Assembly (NCBI RefSeq): GCF_001661345.1
Contig: NW_017962914.1
Span: forward strand, 708,439-772,438
Direction: 5' to 3'
Source: Ascoidea rubescens DSM 1968
Lineage: Eukaryota; Ascomycota; Saccharomycetes; Ascoideales; Ascoideaceae
DNA: 64,000 nt
The first letter of the stretch is position 1. Each line of letters starts with the position of its first letter. Positions 9,948-23,307 of the stretch are shown here, piece by piece. The notes beneath the pieces were generated by a model. That model saw only the letters and a list, made by a program, of their open reading frames with translations, did no database searches and had not been told where the DNA came from. The position numbers were made by a program, and so were the translations under genes.

Positions 9948-10200
9948 GGTTTTTCATTTGGTTAACCAAGGTGGTGGGTTCTCCACCAAAATGGGAAATT
10001 TATGGGGTTAAACTCAACAAGGTAAATCAAACATTATTCTTCTAGTGATTTACGTAATAAAGATTAGATTTCCGCAAATTGAATTAAGAAAGATGGTTAA
10101 ATATATAAACGAGTAAGTAAATAAGTAAATAAGTAAATAAAGTGTGCTTTGCTATTGTTACTCTTGGTGATATAAATATAAAACTGTTGATTGGTAATAG

Positions 10201-10255
10201 GAATTTAATAAGAATTTAATAAGAATTTAATAAGAATTTAATCAGAATTTAATCA
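10201..10255. repeat. 11-bp tandem repeat, five units
   Basis: Units GAATTTAATAA/GAATTTAATCA at 10201, 10212, 10223, 10234 and 10245. The change from A to C in the last two units marks two founder types. Confidence 0.8.
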
Positions 10256-11969
10256 GAATTTTACTTGTAGTATATATTATCAAATGCAAAATAATTTTGT
10301 AAATATCAAAAGTTTGAATCAAAATTAACAATTTTTTGGTTATTAGTAGATTAACAAGCGAAATAATTTCATTCATGAATTAAAATCTTATGATTTTAAA
10401 TGAAGTAATAGACTTGTAAGTGTATTAAACCAAAATTATTATAAGTTGTTATAAATTATTATAAACTAGTATAAATTAGTATAAATTAGTATAAACTATT
10501 GCAAATTATTGCAAGTTATTGTAAATTATTGTAAATATGTTGAGTATCAAGAGAAAAGTTTGAAAGAAAAGAAAGTTTAAAAAATTGAAACTTTTAATCT
10601 GCTACTGAATTTTTGTAATGCGAATGTTCTATATTCTAATAATAAAGATAGTTTGATTTCAAAATTACTTTTAAAAGGAGTATTTACAAAATAGCACATC
10701 AAAACCAAAAAGTTGAATGGAATTTTTACAATTGAGTAATTAGCAATAGCTTGTGTGTTGGTTGGTAACATTAGCACGAACTTATAATTGATTATAATCG
10801 ATTACAATTAATCATTCTATTTCTTATTATTTTATTTTTGTTGTTTTAATTTTTATTGTTTTATTTCTTATTGTTTTATTTTGTATTGTTACACTGTAGA
10901 GTTAAGATAAGTTGACATATTCTTTTATCTTTTTATTAATTAATTATTGTTTTATGACAATAAATGAATTGAATTGTAGAGGGTATACTTAATTTTTGAA
11001 ATTTCCTCAGTTACGAAATAAGTAAATCTTAAAGTTCGATACTTCAGTTATTTGCAATGGTCGATAAATATAATTAAAAGATAAAACTCAATTGCAATCG
11101 GGTTATTATCTTTGATACATTAAAATTTTCTTTTATTATCTTATCATAATAATAGAAAATGATAAATCAAATGCAATCTACAGATAATGCTCTTCCAACT
11201 ACATTTGTTAGGTGAAATTGGTTTACTTGAATAAAAATTGCATTGAAACTCTAATTCTGGATTTGAAATTGAAATTGAAATTGTATTTTTAATTGAATTC
11301 TTGATCTCAGAGTTTAAGTTTTTGATTTAAAATTTCAAAGTTAGGTTGTTGATTTTGGTCTCAAAAATATATACGAAAAATGTTCGCATAACAGAGACTT
11401 GAAAAAACAAACATAACAATAGATATTTGGATGTGTTTTTCACAGAAATCAACTAGCAAAAAAACGATAGATGGCTATATATGAACCAGTGTATTAGCAG
11501 CCAATCAAAATACAGCAGATAACTGCTTTTATTACTCGAAGAGCAACGGTTTCATCGGATTCATTTGGTTTTCTGAGCTCCTTCTAGTGGGCTTTATCAG
11601 TGGAAAAAAGATAAAAGCCCAAGATATCATGCATGCAGGTGTAGTTTTTTTTAGACGACATTGATTACAGAAGTGCCGCTGTCTGTGGTAACAATTACGC
11701 CATGATTAGCACTTCATAGTTCCTGATAGTGGAATGCCAAACCATCCACTGCAGGATGGTGATATAAGAGGAGTGTATCCAATCGACATATCCAGATGGC
11801 AAAACCGACGAGGCTTTTCTGAGGAGAACGTTCTATTAGCCAGAAATCTGTGGTGCCTGTGGTGCCTGTGCTGGCTATGATTTGCCTGGAAATAGCCGAC
11901 CAGCCGTAGCAAAACCAACAGCAACATCAGCTGTTTGACCGACACGGAAAACGTGCAGCCATGCTAGAG

Positions 11970-12031
11970 GTTGTGTGTTGTATGTTGTGTGTTGTATGTT
12001 GTGTGTTGTGTGTTGTGTGTTGTGTGTTGTG
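11970..12031. repeat. GTTGTGT-type repeat tract
   Basis: Strand-asymmetric G/T repeat made of TTGTGTG and TTGTATG heptamers. It is the most G/T-skewed tract in the window. Confidence 0.8.
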
Positions 12032-12073
12032 CAATGTTTGATACCTGTATCAGTCGTCCTCATTCATATATCC

Positions 12074-12121
12074 ATATATATTGGTATATATATTGGTATA
12101 TATATTGGTATATATATTGGT
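12074..12121. repeat. 12-bp tandem repeat, four exact units
   Basis: Four identical copies of ATATATATTGGT, 43 bp after the G/T tract. Confidence 0.85.
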
Positions 12122-13569
12122 GGATGATTTTGTTCCCGTCCTACTGAATGCTCTTTTAGGAGTTGCCCGGTGAATGTACGGAACCGTCTTGCATGCATTC
12201 AGACACACAGTACCACAGCAGTGGTCTTATAAGCGTGCTTGAAGAATAGCAATCTCACAGAGGGAGGGAAAACAATAGTGATTGGCTGCTTTGTTCTTCC
12301 TACCAATGCTTTTCAGCAGAAAGAACCATCTTCTCAACTGTCTGTTCTCCTGGAAAAATGTTTTACAAAGAACAGAGAAATGGGCAATCGCTCAAATGAA
12401 TTCATGTTTAGGTGCTCTGGTGTTTTGAACAATAAAAGTTAGATTGCTTGGTCAGGAGATGATGCCCTATTTAGAAGCCCTAACCGTGAACAACAGAGAA
12501 AGTGGGTCTGTCTTCACAATCGCCGTCAAAGAAGGATATATCAGAGCCTTCACAGATAACCAAACAGATGGATAAGAGCTTGATCCTTCTACCGATAGCA
12601 AGCGGGTGTGATGGTGCTGTTTACAGCTATGGAAAAAAGATCGTTTTCAACCAGTTGGTCGCGATATCCAAGGGAGATTTCCAGCAATAGCCAGAATCCT
12701 GAGCAGAAAATTGAGATCACCAAAACAATTCACAGCCAGTACATTTTCCTTGATTGAGCTGTTGTTTTTAGAAATTGTTTGATGAATCCGACAGCAGCCC
12801 AAGAGCCTGAGCTGCTAGCAGCGTTTCGCATCTGCAAAACCTGGAGCCAATTTCAAAAGTTAGAGATGTGTGTTCACCGAGATCAGAAGTCACCTGAGGT
12901 TGTGTTTAGCGTTGCAATAGCGCAGATTTTGCTTATGGCTTTGTGCATGTGCTTTACCTGTCGATCTTCCAGAGCGACTTCTCACACCAGGAACATGGGA
13001 TATCCAGAAGAAGATATAATCTGATATAATTTGGTTTAACTTGATACAGTCTCCGCTATGATTTTTGATATCCTTCAATTTGTTTTCTTATGACTTTTCT
13101 TCATTTTACTCACAATGGTTGGTTTTGGAACCAAGGCTGATGGTTTTATTTGCTGTTTTTAAGTTCATCTGTTATCAGCCGTGATTGTCTTTCTATATGG
13201 TCTAAAACTAAGTAATTAGTTTCAATTCACAATGAAAAAGAACAAAAAAGAACAAAAAAGAACGAAGAAGAACAATAATTTGATTTTGATATTGTCTGGC
13301 GTTATATTAGTGCTGTCTCAATTTGTTTTTCTGTTATCTTTTTTCATGTAATCTGATTTTGGTATGTTTGTATTTCTTTATTATTTGTGAGGTTAATATG
13401 AAACTTTTAGGGATGGAGTTAAGTTGAAAAGTTGAAAAGTTGTTTTAAAATGTGTTCATTAGATGTTAATTGGATATTAATTGGATATTCATTTAATTGT
13501 TTTTTTATACTAGACTTAGACTAGACACAAAGAAATAAGCGTGATTAAAATCATTTGGGATTCAATTTT

Positions 13570-13602
13570 CGATTATTTTTCGATTATTTTTCGATTATTT
13601 TT
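13570..13602. repeat. 11-bp tandem repeat, three units
   Basis: Three copies of CGATTATTTTT in the AT-rich part of the desert. Confidence 0.75.
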
Positions 13603-16160
13603 TGATTATCTTTTATTTAATAGCAATTGATAGAATAGATCACGATATAAAGCAAATCGTGTATTAATATATGGTTATTACTCTTGTTCGAAATAAAATA
13701 CAAAATAAATTAGCCATATTATAAAATCAGAATAATTGTATGCAACAGTGTTAAAAAATATTGCCAAAATAAATATTTTTTTTTCTTTTGAATAACATTA
13801 AAATTTAAACTAAAATCAACAGGTAGGGATCGAGAATTTTAAGCTTTTCGTGAAGATCGTAAAAAGTCTTAAACTGCAGTATAAAAATTTAAAAATTTAA
13901 AAACAAAAAATAAATCTAAAATAAATCTAAAATAATGATATAATAATGATATAATAATGATAAAACAAAAGAAGAAAAAAAAAAGAAAAACAAAGGGGAC
14001 TATTAATTGTTTAAATCAATTTTATTACCTTTCAAAAGAATTGCCTTGATGCTGTTTTCTTTATTTTTTTTTTGCCTTCCAATCTATCTATTTTAAAAAT
14101 TTCAATATAATGTTAACCAAATCTTATTTGAAACAGTTTAAAACTATTTTTTGACAAAGAAACTATTAATGAAATTGTCCGTTTTGAGTTTTCAAAAAAC
14201 TAAAAACCTCGAAATTATACCAAAATCAAGAAAAAATACAGTATCAAATCCATTAAAAAAGCGTAATACAACAAATTCCAAATTCTCAACACACATTGAA
14301 ATAATAAATAATAACACTTCTATTCTGCCCAGATCAATTATATGAACAGACAGCATTAAATACCTGTTTTACCACTTCCAACCATCAAAAAAGGCTCTAA
14401 AAATAAAACAAACAAACCAAATTCTACAAAACACCATTTCCAATTGCACGAATAATGCTGGATGATAATTATCCTAAACGCGATCACAAAGTTTGCTGCT
14501 TATATAATGTGCGGTCTTCAGAAAACTGGGTAACGACCATTATATAGTTATACAATTACTCCATTTTAGCGCTTAATTGTACATTTAACAGAGAAATACA
14601 AAACAAGATTGAAATATTTGTGAAATACTTGTGAAAAATTGCAAACATTTGTAAAAATTCTGCAAAAAAAAATTAATACACTAGTTAATGCACCAATTTA
14701 CTAAAATCCAGTACCTGTTTTCTCAACACCGTTCAACACATCGAATTCACCTCAGGCTCGTTCCATGCTTGTTGATTAATCACTTCTAATGGCAATTAAA
14801 GATGAGCTAGAAAAAATCATAAAAACCACACAAAACCACCAACTTCAAGCTTTGATTCCTCAAAGAGCTAGTCGAAATTCAGCTCAATGGAAAACACTGA
14901 AAACAAATAGTTAAATCGGAATCGAAACCCACTCGTGGTATGTATTAAACTTCAACACTAGTAGTGTAGTGTGTGGTGTGTGTAGTGTGTATAGCGGACG
15001 TATGTCATCATGCATGAATACGCACAAACGCTACAGACCTATTTGAGTACCGGCCTGGAAACACCTCTTATCGGGATTTGAACCATCTCAACATATCCAT
15101 CGCTGGGAATCGATCTCACATATTTGCTGAAAAGAGTGCAACAACAGAGATAAACAAGCATCAAACAAAAATATTTCTCAAATCAATTCGTAAACACTGC
15201 TGCTTGTGGAAATTCTTGAGCCCATAAACTCAGACCTTTGTGCCATTCTGTTGAAAACACTCGCTCTGCTCTTCATGCTTCAAAGTTCAGCCTTCTACTC
15301 TGAAATAATACTAATGGAAAATTGTTTGCTCTAAACAGAAAATCATAAATTTTAATTTTTGAATTGTATTCTTATTGTCCAACTAGGGGAATTGCCTTTT
15401 GATTGTTCAAATCCGTCTTTCTGTTGACACTTTCACCACTATGAAATTCACAACTTGTCAAGTTTAATCCATTCCATTGCATTTGAATTTCATTTGATGA
15501 GAAAAGTAGTTTATCCTTGGTTAATTAGCTCTTTCCAACCATCCTTATCAACAATTCCATTAACACCAAACCCTAATTATCCTACTTATTTTACCTAATA
15601 GATATCAAATTCTGCTTGTTACCAGAAACCAAACGGGAGCGGGCCAATAAAAGTACCTTTGAGGAATCCCGACTTTGTAATTGTTTCATTTTTTCCAAAT
15701 CACACTGCACTTTGGGTTCTGTAAAAGTTGCCTTGATTAAGAGTTTGAGTTTCTAGCCATTGGTGTTTATATTCTTGGCTCAGCAAATGGAAGCGAAACA
15801 AAGTATACTCAGATTGGAAACAACAAAGTTGGTGATTTGTATTCGTAACCAGTCCGGTTAACACAGCCTTTTATTTTCCATTTTGAATTTCATCCCAGTT
15901 TCAAAAACTTTGTACAGAGATACCCGTTATAAACAGGATTTATATGGATTTTATGCAAGTTCTGGATGATGCAGCTTTTCTTTTATTTCGAAATGGCACT
16001 GTATTTTTAATACTGTTTTGCAGTTTCTTTTGTGTTATCCAGTTTTACTAACGAACGGTTACCTAGTTAATAAGTAGATAAATAAACAATCAATCAATAA
16101 GTAATTTAATTATTTACTTTATTAATTAATTAATTAATCAATTAAGTGATAAATTGATTA

Positions 16161-16208
16161 AATAATATTCCAAATAATATTCCAAATAATATTCCAAATA
16201 ATATTCCA
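16161..16208. repeat. 12-bp tandem repeat, four units
   Basis: Four copies of AATAATATTCCA, followed by related degenerate AATAATAT motifs to about 16250. Confidence 0.8.
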
Positions 16209-16911
16209 AGTAATATATTAAATAATATTTTGAATAATATCACAAAAATATAATCAAAATGCTGAAATAATATTTCAAAAATTACCAATTTACTGAAACT
16301 GGCCTTAAATTGACATCAGATCCAAGTAAATTGTCCCAAATACAACTAGCACTTATTTGTTTTGCCCTTTTTGTTGAATAATAATCAGTAACTATTTCAT
16401 ACTCTTCTTAGTAATTAATTTAACTATCTTTTACTTTCTTCCAGGTTCAACACCCTTCTTCAGCCAAAGCAATTATATTATATAAAACAAAAACATGAAA
16501 TAATAATAATAATATTCCTTCTTGATCCTGATAACATACCAATTTAGTTTAACTTTGATAACCGAATCTTGGTTTTAGTAGCCCTTTCTTTGTTATTCCT
16601 TCAATTCTTTTCTATTTCTTTCTTCAATCCAAATCAGTCCCTAAAAAAACAATATATAAACACTCAAAGTATCTGCTATTGCTGCTGGTTTTTTGTTCCT
16701 TCTTTTCTTTCTCTTTTTCCTTAAACTTTTTTTTGACATCTCTATCTGTTTTTCTATTCATTTATACTATCGATAGTTTTATTTAAATTGTTAATTAAGT
16801 TTTTGCTTTGATACACATTCTCTGCTTTCCCAATCTCCAACAAAAACACATCTGCTTTCTGCTTCCACATCTCCCATCATTTATATCTAGTTTGTATCTT
16901 AATTACCTGAT

Positions 16912-17712
16912 ATGGCTACTAAAGATTTTCTAAAAATTAAAAATCTTTTGAATAAAGATGAAAAACTATGTCAGCTAAATGATATAAATAACTTGAATCA
17001 CTTGAAGATCCAAACTGATTTCACTTCAAAGTCTTTCAATCTTGATGACAAAGTTGATACCAAGCAAAATTTAACTCCAAGATTTTTTTCTCGTTCATCA
17101 ACACCCACATCCACAACTTCCAATTCCAATTCCAATTCTACATCCTTAAACTTATTTCCAAATTATTTTTTGTCTCCTTTTTCTTCTCAAAAATTATCTC
17201 TGTCTTCCTCTTTTCCTTTGTCTTTGTCTTCATCGTCATCCTCACTATCTCCCTTCTCATCTCTATCATCTCTACCCTCTCTACCCTCTCTACCCTCTCT
17301 ATCATCTCTATCTCCTTTATCATCTCCCATCTCTTCTTCTCATTCATCATCATCCTCCATTATCTCTTCAATTCCCCCTTATATCACCAATCCTCTACTT
17401 GAGAGCTCTCCATCTTCCTTAAGTAACTTTACCTCAAGCATCCCATCCTCCCCAACCAACTACATTTTTGTTGAAAATGATTATATTGTTAAAAGTGATT
17501 TCAACACCAATACTATTGGCAAGGAAAATAAAAACGCTCAAAATACTCATCAAGACCAAAAATTTTACAATTTTTCTAATAATTTCATCAAGTGTTCGGA
17601 TAATCTAACTAAAAAATACGATTATAACATTAAAAAATCTAAAAGCAAATTAGTAATTTCAAATAACTCTTTAACTTTATCTTACAATCAAGATAACCAA
17701 TTTTACTTTCAA

Positions 17713-17781
<69 letters not shown>

Positions 17782-19284
17782 GATTATATTAACAATTTTA
17801 TTAACAATAAAAATAAAAATCAAAATGAGAATGAGGATTTAAAATTCTCCTTTGACCAAACTAATAATAATTTCAATTCTTTAAATATTTGCACTTCAAC
17901 CACTAACTTCATTAAAAATCCGATATTGGACACACTGGCATACTTTCCAACAGACTTGCAAAATTCAAACTACACTTACTTTCAAAATAACCAAAAAAAA
18001 TTTAAACTCATTGACAAATCAGTTGTTGGCAGCGCTCATTCATTCCATGATACTAATAATAACTTTAATATCAATGCTGACAATACTGAGGGCAAAAGGA
18101 GTATCAAAAACATTGCTACAGATAATGACCCTTATTCAATTAGCAATCCAATTTCAATTGGATCTGCAGCTGCTCCCAAAAAATTTTCCGTACTCAATAG
18201 CTTTTCAAATAATAATAATAAAAATAACAGAAAAATTAGAAATCATAACAATAACAGCAATTCAAATAATACCAAGCACAAAATCACCAATGAAAAAACA
18301 AAAACAAAACAAAAAAACAAAACAAAACAAAAAGTAAGAACAAGTGCAAAAAATAAAAAGGATAATCTGGTTTCAAAATTTTGCTTAAATTATCAACACC
18401 TCAATGCGCCTGCACTAAAGCTAGCTAAAAAAAGACACTACAAACCATATCAAAGCGCTGTTTCAATCCAAAAAAGAACTGGCAGCAAACGCCCTCAAGG
18501 CAGACCATTTACCAGCTGCTTGCAAGCTAGATTTGTTTTACACAATAATTTAAAATCATTGTTTTGTTCATTGACTAAAAAACAAACCATTGATTTTCTT
18601 CATTTAGGCAGGCCCTCTGGTTGTGATCCATCTGATATGCAACCCTATTACAGAGCTCTTGATGAAGAAAGTAATTTGAGTATTGTTAACATTGATAGAT
18701 ATGAAGATACAAACAAATATCCAAGAGTCAGACATCTTCGTTTTGATGACTGTGGTAAACTTTACCAAAATAACATTTACAAAGCACTATTGGATATTTT
18801 CCAAATTGAAGAATTAACTTTTGTTAAAGTTATCAGAGACTGTAACAGCAAAATAATAAAACTTGAAACTTTTAAACCAATTGAAGAGGACTTGAGCATT
18901 TACTTTGAAGACTTGATTGATTTAGAAAAACAAAATGATAATAATAAAAATAATGATGATGATGATGATGATAATGATAATGACAATCACAATGACAGTT
19001 ATAGAGCTATTGCCAAACACTTGAATGATAACCAAAGCTTGAATTCTAACGGTGATATCGGTATAAACAATATTGACAAAGATAAATTGTTTTGTTCACC
19101 AGAGTGGATTAAAAAAAATATCACCTATCCAAGATACAAATCCAATATGAAAATCCACATTTTAAAAGGCTCATTTGAGGAAATCATATACAATGATATC
19201 AGAATGTTAGACTGGGACATTGAGAAAAACCACTTGGAAAGAAGTTTCAAAACAATCTTCTTGGCCAAAAATCTTTCTGTTTGA
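16912..19284 (+). CDS. unrecognised Ser/Asn-rich protein with a conserved-looking C-terminal third
   Basis: 790 aa, first ATG of the frame. Residues about 60-180 are Ser/Pro/Leu-rich. About 268-290 is a pure poly-Asn tract from an AAT repeat. About 430-490 is Lys/Asn-rich and basic (possible nuclear signal). The stretch KRPQGRP near residue 525 resembles an AT-hook core. From about residue 498 the sequence becomes complex, with leucine-rich-repeat-like phrases such as VRHLRFDDCGKLY and IEELTFVKVIRD, broken by an acidic Asp/Asn insert, and ends with a conserved-looking LDWDIEKNHLERSFKTIFLAKNL. A regulator or F-box/LRR-like adaptor is conceivable, but I do not recognise it and assign no function. 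It sits alone between two gene deserts. Confidence 0.75.
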
Positions 19285-20983
19285 GTTATTTTTTTTTTTG
19301 CTTATATTTTACAGAGTTAATTTATTTCTATTACTTTCACTACTAATCATATGTTTATCACTTCAATTTTCATTTTTCTTATCAATTATATTACTAATCA
19401 TTTCCTAGCAACATTAAACGAAATCACATTGTGGTTTATTTAATCATTTATTCACATTTTGTTTTTTTGTTTCTTTTATTTTTTTTATTTTTTTTATTTG
19501 ACTCATTGTTATGTTCTAAGATTTGATTTATTTACTCAAAAATCTACTTTGAAATATTATGGTCTTATTCCAACTATGCTATCCTTATACTATGTATTTT
19601 GATTATATTTTATTCTGGTCATTCACAACTTGCTTTATATAATGAATCACACTATCTTTAATCATAAATCATGCAGAAGATGATTTGTATATTTTTAAAT
19701 TCTATATATAATTCAATTTAAACCGCTTGATATTTATTTTCCCACAAAACATATAATATAGGTCTTTATAACCTTCACGTTCACTACATTTCCTTTTTGG
19801 AAAGTCTGCTTGAAAGTGGTGCATTGCAAAGCAAATCAGCTGCAAGAAAGTCGCACAGAGATTGTGAAAAAGGTGTTTTCATGCTATTGTTCTTTAAGGC
19901 CCTCTTTGTAAGACTAAACCCCAGCCCTTGGCCTCGCTCCAAACAACATGTCTAGACCTTTAATAAATGCGATTTGTTAGGCAAATCAGCATCCAAACAC
20001 CCTCGACTTTGTGTCCTCCACCGAATCAAACAGCAAAGAACGTCAGGAGCGCTGCAAATTAGGTTTTAGCACCTTCCACAGCTCGATTTCAGTCGTGTGA
20101 GTTTTGTCTGGCATCCAAAAAGGAAGAAAAAAAAATATTGGGTTGAGAAAAAAGATACATAGCTTCTTTTTTGAGAAAATTGCATTCAAAACAAAAGCGC
20201 AGTGTAAGTGAAAAATGTAGCAAAGTCTCTAAGGCTGGAGCTGTGCTGAATTCAAATAATTGATAAAGAAATATATTTTTTTTATTTTCAAAACACACTC
20301 TCTTCAATACTACATAATACAAAAAATTACATAATTCTCAGAAATTTATTTACATAATGATAAAAATGACGATTATTGAATCTGGGCTATATTTACAACA
20401 AAAGTGGTATTTTCCCAGAGCTGCATGCTTTACGTCTATTGTTAAAGAAATGCAACAAGACGGTTGGAAGTAAAAGTTTAAACTAAAAAGCATTTTATTC
20501 AATATGCGGAAGTCTGTAAAAACAGGACACCAATTAAATAAACTTCAAGCGGAAAAAAGTAAAAGTTTTCAACGGAAAGCTTATTAAATTAACAAAGTTT
20601 AAATTTTCAACTGATATTTGGAAACAGACTTACACATAATCATACAGCAAAACCAACTTGCATTGAACAGACAGAATATCTCAGTATAGTATATCAACAA
20701 ACATAAATCATAACGGACGGAATTGTGCAGTTTAATGCTTCAACAGAAACTGCTTTTTGGCTTCTGCCTACATATTCTAAAACTGTATTGAAAAAGTTCA
20801 ACGGACATGACAATCCTAAAGAATTAGCAATATTTTGTTGAACTTTCTCAGAGAAAACTACTGTTAAGCACAAAAAAAATAGTTATTGAAACATAAAACC
20901 TATTTATTATCTTATAAGTATACGATTTTTCAATTAAGTTAAATGGAAGTTGAGCTATTTATATTTTGGTCTTTTATTTTCAT

Positions 20984-21087
20984 TAAAACCTTTGAATTCG
21001 ATTCCTGGATCCTGAATTTGCAAAAACAGGACAACTGAAAGAGCTCTGATTAAGGTTTGAATATATAACCTGAATTCAAAGGTTTTA
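20984..21087. repeat. perfect 16-bp inverted repeat with 72-bp spacer
   Basis: TAAAACCTTTGAATTC at 20984-20999 and its exact reverse complement at 21072-21087. The arms are not low-complexity AT. The spacer contains a further small CCTG...CAGG complement. Confidence 0.8.
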
Positions 21088-23071
21088 CCCCTAATAGCGG
21101 AATATTCCATTACATCATACATCTTGAAAATCTTTTAGTGAATTGAAGGTGTAACAACTAATTGAAATCTCATGATATTCTAACAAAGCAACACAATATT
21201 TATTCTATTCTTATTCATCAGCAATATCAGACTTGATGACCTTACAATGTTCCCTTTTATTCAGATTCTTAGAGGAAAATATAAAACGGCAAGCGGCTGC
21301 ATAATCACGTTTTTATCATGGAATCTGTTAAGCCAACTAACAAAACAATTGTTTACAGACTGTATTTGGATTGTATCAGTCATTTTGTTTTCTTTTTCAC
21401 ATTTTTTTTATTGTGAAAACGCAAAATTTTTTTTCTTATATCTGCTAAAACAAATCAATTTATAAATTATTTTTAAGTTGTTATATTTTACGGTTTTTTA
21501 TACATAAATACAATCTAATCTTTGTTTGGTGTTTATTGTTGTCTTGTTATCTGTGTAGATATTTCTGAATAATTAAATTTTTTTTTTGATATCTTCAGAA
21601 AGCCATTGATTATTTAGTTTACATTCTAAAATAATATTTGTTCAAAAGCCAGTTTTTGAAGATAAAAGGTATGTCTAATAACCGTGAGTTATCTCATTCG
21701 TGAGTTATCTCATTTATACACTTGAAATATACTAACTACAGATTCAAACGCAGGTTCAAAAAAAACAACAAGCTTTGAATAATTGCAAAATATCTCTAAT
21801 AGCCATCAGAAATAAAAATAAAAATAAAAACAAATCCAAATGAATTACTGATTGATGGATTAATAAAAAAATGCGTTGTCAACATGACAGAAACGCTTTC
21901 AATAGTCAAGGTAGACCTTCTTGCCACAAAAAATAAGACATTACGTTTCTTTTCTATTTTTTTTTATTTTACTTCTTTTGACTTTTTTTTTATTATTTAA
22001 AACAAAACAAGTAAAGCAGAATAAGATATAAAAAAGAATAAGCTTGAAAACAGAATAAACCTGCAGACAATAAGAGTGATCTTTAGGGTGGTTTGGGTTG
22101 ATTGTCTTAACATCTATCTCTTTATGATGTCAGAGTTGTCCATCAACTTTAGTTACCATCATCAAATTTAGGGTTCGGGAAATACAGAAGAAAATACTGT
22201 CAAACTCTAAGAGTGTAATTACAACATGTAAAACTTATGTGATAGTCAAGGCACAAATTATAAGGAAAAGCGATATTTAATTTGCTTATGCTTCTTGAAG
22301 CTGGAAATTTTAAAGTCAGCAAATTATAAATTTAAACTAACCTATCTGGATAAATATGAAAAACACAGCTTCAATAACTACGTTTTTGATACCACTATAT
22401 TGATTCCAAATAACCATTTGTTGTGATAACAGATCAAAAACAAAATTGTGATGGAAATAACTAAAAACAAGAAAATACTGAGAAAGATGTTGAAAAACGC
22501 GTTGGAAAAAGGGTTTCCACAAGTATTAAAACTGATGAAACCTGCATGGACTAATTTTAAGATTTCCAGCCAAAGTACTGCTTATTCCACAAAAGTTTAA
22601 ATCATACCAGATTACAAAATTTAAATTTAGAATAAACTGGGGCGAGTACTCTCACAATCTATTTACTGCCTTTAATTTTGAAATAAAACCAAATACTGAA
22701 AAAATATTGAAAAAATACTCGTTACTTTGGTTTAAAAATTCAATTTAAAATAATTTTTTTTTTTTTCAATCCAAAGAAAGCAATTGCTCAGATATCAGAT
22801 AACCTAAATCCAGCGGATTAATGTGATCTATGAAAAGCATTTTGCTCCAAAAAGAAAAAGACTGGTTTCACAGTTCCTATTTCACAATGTAGACTTTATA
22901 GCCATAAATAGCACACCCTGATCTCTAATACATCAAAAAACAGTTTTCAAAACTCTCACAAACATCTGAGAAACGTTTGACAAAAGAGACTATTTTCGTG
23001 TCATAGATCAAAGAAAACTCTAAAACCAAAGAATTAGGACGGAGCAAAAAAACAATTACCAAAATTCTGTG

Positions 23072-23077
23072 CACGTG
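23072..23077. promoter_or_regulatory. CACGTG E-box upstream of SPT6
   Basis: CACGTG 231 bp before the SPT6 ATG, within a locally GC-richer stretch. Confidence 0.45.
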
Positions 23078-23307
23078 TGATGACTAAGCAGAATGAGCGA
23101 GAGAAAGCCTTGCGCTTTTTATTTGCAGGAGCCTTGTGTTTTTCTCAAAATTACCCGGTGTGTTTTGAAGAGCCAGAAATCGTAGGATTAGATATCAAAG
23201 CGATAAATTTTTCTGTCCAACCCACTTGAGCAACTGTTGTTGTTGACAATCATTTTCTTTTATTGGAATTCGAATTGTATTACTGTAATTAGTTGATTGC
23301 TATAACA

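Larger units (their letters stand above)
9948..16911. other. 7-kb gene desert
   Basis: No credible gene in almost 7 kb. 9948-11380 is AT-rich with short tandem arrays. About 11400-13060 and 14700-15350 have more balanced composition and fragments of open frame, but no recognisable protein and no consistent frame. 13060-14650 and 15350-16900 are AT-rich. No tRNA, transposon or repeat of any length was identified. A small hairpin (GGGCTTTATC at 11589-11598 against GATAAAAGCCC at 11610-11620) is present. The final 300 bp is T-rich, as in a yeast promoter for the gene at 16912. Confidence 0.6.
19285..23307. other. 4-kb gene desert upstream of SPT6
   Basis: No credible gene. 19285-19740 is the T-rich 3' flank of the poly-Asn gene. 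About 19780-20110 has more balanced composition but no frame. A perfect 16-bp inverted repeat lies at 20984-20999 / 21072-21087. The phrase AAAAACAGGACA occurs near 20520, with a near copy (AAAAACAGGACAAC) near 21017. The last 250 bp is the SPT6 promoter, with a CACGTG box at 23072. Confidence 0.6.

Noticed and set aside
12239-13024. Three successive short open frames on the plus strand in the desert
   Set aside because: They lie in different frames, lack good starts and show no homology; no splice signals join them.
15060-15125. Reverse-strand GGTTCAAATCCC and a second GATCGATTCCC, like tRNA B boxes
   Set aside because: The bases around the loop do not form a T-stem, and no acceptor, D or anticodon arms can be built; probably chance or a long-decayed tRNA.
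9948-23307. A point centromere with CDEI-CDEII-CDEIII
   Set aside because: No TCCGAA-type CDEIII core next to an AT-rich CDEII was found; a regional centromere cannot be excluded.
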